Source: Mycobacterium marinum (lineage in GTDB: Bacteria > Actinomycetota > Actinomycetes > Mycobacteriales > Mycobacteriaceae). Taken from it: 64,000 nucleotides of DNA. The position numbers and the translations under genes are program-made. Of the stretch, positions 59,695-64,000 are shown piece by piece. The stretch spans positions 1,240,001-1,304,000 of the forward strand of contig NZ_CP024190.1 of assembly GCF_003391395.1 (NCBI RefSeq), given 5' to 3'. Below the pieces are notes generated by a model. It was not told the origin of the DNA, did not search any database, and was given only the letters and a program-made list of their open reading frames with translations. Positions within the stretch are counted from its first letter, which is position 1. The number at the start of each line of letters is the position of its first letter.

Positions 59695-59712
59695 TGTAGT
59701 CGTGTGACTACA
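59695..59712. promoter_or_regulatory. Palindromic operator 2, overlapping the TetR start codon
   Basis: TGTAGTCGTGTGACTACA: same seven-base arms as operator 1, with spacer GTGT. The GTG start of the TetR gene (59704-59706) lies within it, so occupancy would both block initiation of its own transcript and couple the two divergent genes. Confidence 0.9.
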
Positions 59713-60279
59713 GGTTCGGCAATCCGTTCTCGAAAGACCCCCACCGGACGGGAAGAGGTGGCCGCGGCGGTGCTGGAAGCCGCCGCGGACCTGTTCGCCG
59801 AGCGGGGCCCGGCGGCGACGTCCATCCGCGATATCGCGGCCCGATCGAAGGTCAACCACGGGTTGGTGTTTCGCCACTTCGGCGCAAAAGAACAACTGGT
59901 CGGGGCCGTGCTTGACTACCTGGGCACCCACCTGACGGAGCTGTTGCGTGCGGGGACACCCGCCGATGGCCTCGAGCGGGCGCTGGATCGGCAGATGCGA
60001 GTGTGGGCGCGCACCCTGCTCGACGGATATCCGGCCGAGCAGCTGCAGACGCGCTTTCCCAATGTCGCCGAGCTACTCGACCAGGTGCGTGTCCATCACG
60101 GCGACGACACCACCGCGCGGCTGGCGGTCGCCAATGCCATCGCGCTGCGCCTGGGCTGGCGCCTGTTCGAACCCATGCTGCGCTCGGCGACCGGTCTGGA
60201 CGAACTGGCCGACGCCGATCTGCGGCAGGCGGTGACCGATGAGGTCGCGCGCATCATCGAACCGTCAGGTCGCGGTTGA
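59704..60279 (+). CDS. TetR-family repressor (Rv3405c type)
   Basis: About 191 residues. DNA-binding domain: A-A-A-D-L-F-A-E-R-G-P-A-A-T-S-I-R-D-I-A split over helices, A-R-S-K-V-N-H-G-L-V-F-R-H-F-G-A-K (recognition helix near 50-60). The C-terminal ligand domain is about 120 residues with W-A-R-T-L-L-D-G-Y-P and R-L-G-W-R-L-F-E-P. No GGAGG upstream: the start codon is inside operator 2, so the transcript is nearly leaderless. Its 3' end overlaps the GH65 gene by 15 bp on the other strand. Confidence 0.93.
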   Translation: MTTGSAIRSRKTPTGREEVAAAVLEAAADLFAERGPAATSIRDIAARSKVNHGLVFRHFGAKEQLVGAVLDYLGTHLTELLRAGTPADGLERALDRQMRVWARTLLDGYPAEQLQTRFPNVAELLDQVRVHHGDDTTARLAVANAIALRLGWRLFEPMLRSATGLDELADADLRQAVTDEVARIIEPSGRG

Positions 60280-62649
60280 AGCCCACAACTTGGCGGCCAT
60301 GTTGCGCCGGTGTACCGGCTCGCGACCTGGTGGCTGGGATGGTGGTGGCAATAGCGGTTTGTGCTTGTGCACCGCAATGGTGGTCGGCTTGGCCGAGCTG
60401 AGCCCGAGATCCTTGTCGGCATGGCGGATGGTCAGTTCCGCGCCCGGGCCGTCCCGCAGGGTGAAGGTGACGTTGGCGTGGGTGGCGTCGACGGTCAGCC
60501 GGTATCCGCGCCAACGCAGCCGGAACCGCAATCGCGAAATGCCGTCGGGCAGCTGCGGATCGATGGACAGGATGCCCTCGTCGTCGCGCAGCCGGCCGAA
60601 ACCGCCGACCAGCGCGGTCCAGGCCCCGGCCAGCGACGCCATGTGCAGGCCGTCGCGGGTGTTGCGATGCAGATCGCGCAGGTCGATCAGCGCCGCCTCG
60701 TAGGCGTAGTCGTGGGCCAACTCCAGATGCCCGACTTCTGCGCACATCACCGCCTGGGTGCACGCCGACAGCGACGAGTCGCGCACCATGCGACGCTCGT
60801 AGTAGTCGACATTGCGGGCCTTCTGCTCCGCCGTAAACGCGTGGCTCTGCCACTGCATCGCCAGCACCAGATCGGCTTGCTTGATCACCTGGGTGGGGTA
60901 GAGGCGCACATAGGCCTCGTGCAGTAGCAGCGGGTAGGTCGTATTGGTTTCGAAGTCCCACTCGGCCAGGGTGGTGAACCCCTCGCACTGCTGGTGTACG
61001 CCCAGTTCTTCGTCGTAGGGGATGTTCACCGCGTCGGCCGCATCCCGCCAGGCCGCCGTCTCTTCGGTGGTGACACCCATGTCCTGGGCGGCCTCGGGGT
61101 GGCGCAGACAGGCGTCGGCCGCGGTGATCAGGTTGTGGGCCGCCATCAGATTCGTGAAGACGTTGTCCCGAACGATCGCTGTGTACTCGTCGGGTCCGGT
61201 GACCCCGTCCAGGTGCCAGATACCGTGGCGGTCGTGGTGGCCGAGCGAGATCCACAGCCGGGCGGTCTCGATCAAAACCGCTAGGCCACAATCCTTTTCC
61301 AGCGAATGATCGCCGGTGACGGTGCGGTACCGCTCGAATGCCATGGCGATGTCGGCGTTGATGTGCCAGGCGGCCGTTCCGGCCGGCCAGTAGGCCGAGC
61401 ATTCCTCCCCGCGGATGGTGCGCCAGGGAAAGCTCGCTCCGTCCAGACCGAGTTCGGCCGCGCGCTCCTTGGCGAGGTCCAATGTCGAGGCCCGCCACCG
61501 CAATGCGTCGGCCACCGCGTGTGGTGCCGTATAGGTCAACACGGGCAGCACGAAGCCTTCCGAGTCCCAGAAAGCGTGGCCGTCATAGCCGGTTCCGGTC
61601 AGCCCCTTGCTCGGGATCGCCCGGCGCTCGGCGCGGGCGCTGGCCTGTAACAGGTGGAAAAGCCCGAACCGTACCGCTTGCTGGCACTCCGGGTCGCCCT
61701 CCACCTCGACGTCCGCGCTGTCCCAGAACTCGTCGAGGTAGGAGCGCTGCGTGTCGATCAGTCCCTGCCAACCGCTGTAGCGGGCACCGTGCAGTGCCCC
61801 GGCGACCTGGTCGCGCAGCGCGGGGCGCGAACGCAAACTTGACCAGCCATACGCCAGGTACTTGACGATGCGCAGTTTCTGTCCGGGCCGCAGCCCGCAG
61901 ATCACCGTGGTGCGGGCCAGGTCGGGACGTGCGTCGGTGGTGATCTCGACCCGCCCGGGCACCTCGACCTCGTGGTCCATCGCGGCGGCCATCATCAGGG
62001 CGCTGCTGTGGGTGCGGTGCATCAGAAGCGCTCCGCACTCGGTGTTCTCGTGGTCGACGGCCTGCAGCGGGTGCTCCAGGATTGCCGACACGCGCGGGTC
62101 ATCCGAGGTTTCCGGCTGGTCCTCGTTGGTGACCAGTTCGGACTGCACGGTTATCCGGGCGAAGTCGTCGACGGCCTCCACGATGTACTCGATGGCCGCG
62201 ACGCTGCGATGCGACAGCGATACCAGCCGGGTCGATACGACCTTGACCTGCTTGTCCGCCGGCGAGCGCCAGTGGGTGCGGCGGGTCAGTGTCCCGGCGC
62301 GCAGATCGAGAATGCGCTCATGGGAGAGCAATTCGCCATAGCGCACGTCGAAGGGTTCGTCGTCGACCAGCAGTCGCAGGATCTTGCCGTTGGTGACGTC
62401 GACGACGGTCTGGCCGGCCTCCGGGTAGCCGTACCCGGCTTCGGCATAGGGCAGCGGGCGGATCTCGAAAAACGAGTTGAGGTAGGTGCCCGGCAGGCCG
62501 TAGGGCTCACCCTCGTCGAGGTTGCCGCGCAAGCCGATATGCCCGTTGGACAGGGCGAAGATCGACTCGGACTGGGCCAGCAGATTCAAGTCCAGCCGCG
62601 TCTCGCGAACCTGCCACGGTTCGACGGGAAAGGCTTCTTCGCTGATCAT
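60265..62649 (-). CDS. Glycoside hydrolase family 65 disaccharide phosphorylase (Rv3401 type)
   Basis: 794 residues. GH65 enzymes phosphorolyse alpha-glucosidic disaccharides (maltose, trehalose, kojibiose and others) to beta-glucose-1-phosphate. N-terminal beta-sandwich (to about 270), (alpha/alpha)6 catalytic barrel with the general acid Glu488 in G-V-T-G-P-D-E-Y, phosphate-binding region H-A-F-W-D-S-E-G, and the family Q-A-D-L-V-L-A-M. The adjacent beta-phosphoglucomutase is the natural partner. ATG 62649 shares ATGA with its upstream gene. The precise sugar is not resolved; trehalose or maltose are the most plausible for a mycobacterium. Confidence 0.92.
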   Translation of the reverse strand: MISEEAFPVEPWQVRETRLDLNLLAQSESIFALSNGHIGLRGNLDEGEPYGLPGTYLNSFFEIRPLPYAEAGYGYPEAGQTVVDVTNGKILRLLVDDEPFDVRYGELLSHERILDLRAGTLTRRTHWRSPADKQVKVVSTRLVSLSHRSVAAIEYIVEAVDDFARITVQSELVTNEDQPETSDDPRVSAILEHPLQAVDHENTECGALLMHRTHSSALMMAAAMDHEVEVPGRVEITTDARPDLARTTVICGLRPGQKLRIVKYLAYGWSSLRSRPALRDQVAGALHGARYSGWQGLIDTQRSYLDEFWDSADVEVEGDPECQQAVRFGLFHLLQASARAERRAIPSKGLTGTGYDGHAFWDSEGFVLPVLTYTAPHAVADALRWRASTLDLAKERAAELGLDGASFPWRTIRGEECSAYWPAGTAAWHINADIAMAFERYRTVTGDHSLEKDCGLAVLIETARLWISLGHHDRHGIWHLDGVTGPDEYTAIVRDNVFTNLMAAHNLITAADACLRHPEAAQDMGVTTEETAAWRDAADAVNIPYDEELGVHQQCEGFTTLAEWDFETNTTYPLLLHEAYVRLYPTQVIKQADLVLAMQWQSHAFTAEQKARNVDYYERRMVRDSSLSACTQAVMCAEVGHLELAHDYAYEAALIDLRDLHRNTRDGLHMASLAGAWTALVGGFGRLRDDEGILSIDPQLPDGISRLRFRLRWRGYRLTVDATHANVTFTLRDGPGAELTIRHADKDLGLSSAKPTTIAVHKHKPLLPPPSQPPGREPVHRRNMAAKLWASTAT

Positions 62650-63386
62650 GACTGCAGCAGTTCGGCGAGATCGGTTATTACGACGTCGGCGCCGTTGCGC
62701 CGCAAATCTTGCGCCTGGCCCACTCGGTCAACACCCACCACGTAGCCGAAGTTACCGGCCCGACCGGCCTGCACGCCCGAAATTGCGTCCTCAAACACTG
62801 CGGCCGCATCCGGGGCGGTGTCGAGCAGCTGCGCTCCCCGCAGGTAGGAGTCGGGAGCCGGCTTGCCCGCGATGTGTTCCTCGCGCAACCTCACGCCGTC
62901 CACCCGCTGTTGGATGAACCGGTCCAGGCCGGTGATTTCGAGCACGTCGCGGGTATTGGCGCTCGACGACACCACGGCGATGCTCAGGCCCGCGGCCGAG
63001 ACTGCCTCGAGATAGCGCCGGGAACCCTCGAACACATCCACGCCGTCTTTCTTCAGCACCTTTTGGAACATGTCGTTTTTGCGGTTGCCCAGGCCGTACA
63101 CCGTTTCGAGGTCGCCGGGATCATCGGGACTGCCGTCGGGAAGCTGGATTCCCCGGCTGCTCAGAAAGGAGCGCACCCCGTCTTCTCGCTTCTTGCCGTC
63201 CACATACTGCCGGTAGTCGGCGGCCGGGTCGAAGGGGACGAACTGCTCGCCCGTGCGCTCGGCACGCTCGGAGAGGTATGCGTCGAACATGGCTTTCCAG
63301 GCCTTGGTATGGACGCTGGCGGTGTCGGTGAGCACACCATCCAGGTCAAACAGACAGGCACGGACCTTCTCTGGGAGACCCAGCAC
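62646..63386 (-). CDS. HAD-superfamily beta-phosphoglucomutase (Rv3400 type)
   Basis: About 246 residues. HAD motif I F-D-L-D-G-V-L-T-D-T gives Asp14 (nucleophile) and Asp16 (acid/base), the pattern of beta-PGM rather than phosphatases only. Motif II V-S-S-S-A-N-T, Lys in I-A-G-K-P-A-P-D, motif III F-E-D-A-I-S-G-V. It turns beta-glucose-1-phosphate from the GH65 enzyme into glucose-6-phosphate. Its TGA overlaps the ATG of the phosphorylase gene. Confidence 0.93.
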   Translation of the reverse strand: MLGLPEKVRACLFDLDGVLTDTASVHTKAWKAMFDAYLSERAERTGEQFVPFDPAADYRQYVDGKKREDGVRSFLSSRGIQLPDGSPDDPGDLETVYGLGNRKNDMFQKVLKKDGVDVFEGSRRYLEAVSAAGLSIAVVSSSANTRDVLEITGLDRFIQQRVDGVRLREEHIAGKPAPDSYLRGAQLLDTAPDAAAVFEDAISGVQAGRAGNFGYVVGVDRVGQAQDLRRNGADVVITDLAELLQS

Positions 63387-63578
63387 GGGGGACCTCGCTT
63401 CCGGGTTGTTCGGGCGCTACCAGTTCACCATGCCCGCTCGGGTACCGCGCAGGGTTACTGCCCACCGGTGTACCAAACGCGGCCGCTACGTGCAGGTGCG
63501 TCGCGTCGGCTTCGGACGCTCGTGCAGGTTATTGGTGCACCGATCCGGAAAAGCCCGGAGATACGTTGTCTGGTGGGG

Positions 63579-63974
63579 TCAGGCGGCGAGGATGGCCAGG
63601 CGCTGCAATGGCGTGCGATCGAAGTAGACGTCATTTCGGCTCAGCCGATCGCCGTGCGTCAAAGCCAGATCCATGCCGTCGATCTCGACCTCGGTATCGC
63701 GGCCGATGAACCGGAAGCTGGCCCGCCAGAGCACCGCGGCGCCGTCCTCGTGGCGCAGGGGATAGGCCTCTCGCAAGGTCCAGTGCATCTGCCAGCGGTC
63801 GAAAAGCTTCGTCAAGTAGTGGCGCAGGGCCGCAGACCCCTCCACGAAGCCGCGGGTGTTCGGGTCGCGATAGCGAACGTCGGCGGTGTAGCAGCCGACG
63901 ACGCGGTCCACTTCCCGGGTGTTCCAGGCTTGCAAGAGCCGCTCGGCCAGCTCGATGGCCTGTTCTCGGTGCAT
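63579..63974 (-). CDS. NTF2/SnoaL-like protein
   Basis: About 131 residues from ATG 63974 with AGGAG five bases upstream (GTG 63980 is in frame). SnoaL-like fold: E-R-L-L-Q-A-W-N-T-R-E-V-D-R-V-V, Y-T-A-D-V-R-Y-R-D-P, and H-W-T-L-R-E-A-Y-P-L. The family includes polyketide cyclases, isomerases and stress proteins; a specific function is not visible. A palindrome lies just upstream at the window edge. Confidence 0.8.
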   Translation of the reverse strand: MHREQAIELAERLLQAWNTREVDRVVGCYTADVRYRDPNTRGFVEGSAALRHYLTKLFDRWQMHWTLREAYPLRHEDGAAVLWRASFRFIGRDTEVEIDGMDLALTHGDRLSRNDVYFDRTPLQRLAILAA

Positions 63975-63982
63975 GGGCACTC

Positions 63983-63999
63983 CTAGAGTAATTCTCTAG
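63983..63999. promoter_or_regulatory. Imperfect palindrome upstream of the NTF2-like gene
   Basis: CTAGAGTAATTCTCTAG: six-base arms (CTAGAG / CTCTAG) around a five-base centre, nine bases upstream of the ATG and overlapping the AGGAG-CTCTA region. Likely an operator for a regulator encoded just beyond the window; the second half could extend past base 64000. Confidence 0.55.
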
Positions 64000-64000
64000 T

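Noticed and set aside
1..64000. CRISPR arrays, tRNA/rRNA genes, prophage or intact insertion sequences
   Set aside because: No regularly spaced identical repeats other than the protein-coding MPTR arrays; no cloverleaf or rRNA segments; no transposase or integrase reading frame recognised.

Overview
This window is chromosomal DNA from a slow-growing Mycobacterium of the M. tuberculosis / M. kansasii / M. marinum type. The evidence is high GC content, PPE and PPE-MPTR genes, a complete ESX-4 (type VII secretion) locus, WhiB3, SigD with its anti-sigma factor, two IMPDH-family genes in a row (guaB2, guaB3), GroEL1 with a His-rich tail, and F420/LLM oxidoreductase and cutinase genes. From memory of the M. 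tuberculosis H37Rv gene order, the backbone corresponds to Rv3455c (truA) down to Rv3400, read in the opposite direction. Species cannot be fixed from the sequence alone.

Layout. (1) 1-7.6 kb: the 3' end of truA, then an accessory minus-strand block: a CycA-like amino-acid permease, two PPE-SVP proteins, an NCS1-type permease with a cysteine/histidine tail, and a small hypothetical gene. (2) 7.6-9.1 kb: two secreted cutinases (cut4, cut3). (3) 9.3-19.2 kb: ESX-4: eccB4, mycP4, eccD4, eccC4, an Rv3446c-type gene, esxU and esxT, closed by a strong terminator. (4) 19.4-23.6 kb: rplM-rpsI, glmM, and two conserved mycobacterial hypotheticals. (5) 23.6-26.0 kb: minus-strand LLM oxidoreductase, a hydrolase-like protein with an altered nucleophile elbow, and a DUF2510 membrane protein. 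(6) 26.1-37.5 kb: glmS, two membrane proteins, the NAD(P)HX repair enzyme, gadB, alr, an alpha/beta hydrolase, then tsaE-tsaB-rimI-tsaD, mostly coupled by ATGA or short overlaps. (7) 37.5-39.9 kb: groES-groEL1 behind a CIRCE-type operator and ended by a terminator. (8) 40-48 kb: a PucR-like regulator, a secreted Gly/Pro-rich protein, two tandem PPE-MPTR paralogues and an amidohydrolase. (9) 48-54.8 kb: whiB3, sigD-rsdA, guaB2-guaB3. (10) 55-64 kb: a third PPE-MPTR gene, choD, a divergent Rv3406-type dioxygenase / TetR pair sharing two matched palindromic operators, a GH65 phosphorylase with a beta-phosphoglucomutase, and an NTF2-like protein at the edge.

Functional logic. Cell-wall precursor supply (glmS, glmM, alr), tRNA t6A synthesis (tsaE/B/D), ribosomal proteins and chaperonins make the core. 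ESX-4 is the secretion machine. Two disaccharide-phosphorolysis genes (GH65 phosphorylase and beta-PGM) form one coupled operon. No tRNA, rRNA, CRISPR array, prophage or intact insertion sequence was seen. The least ordinary parts are the permease-PPE-PPE-permease block, the tandem PPE-MPTR duplication that includes its promoter, the twin palindromes between the dioxygenase and TetR genes, and a PhoP-box-like repeat upstream of whiB3.
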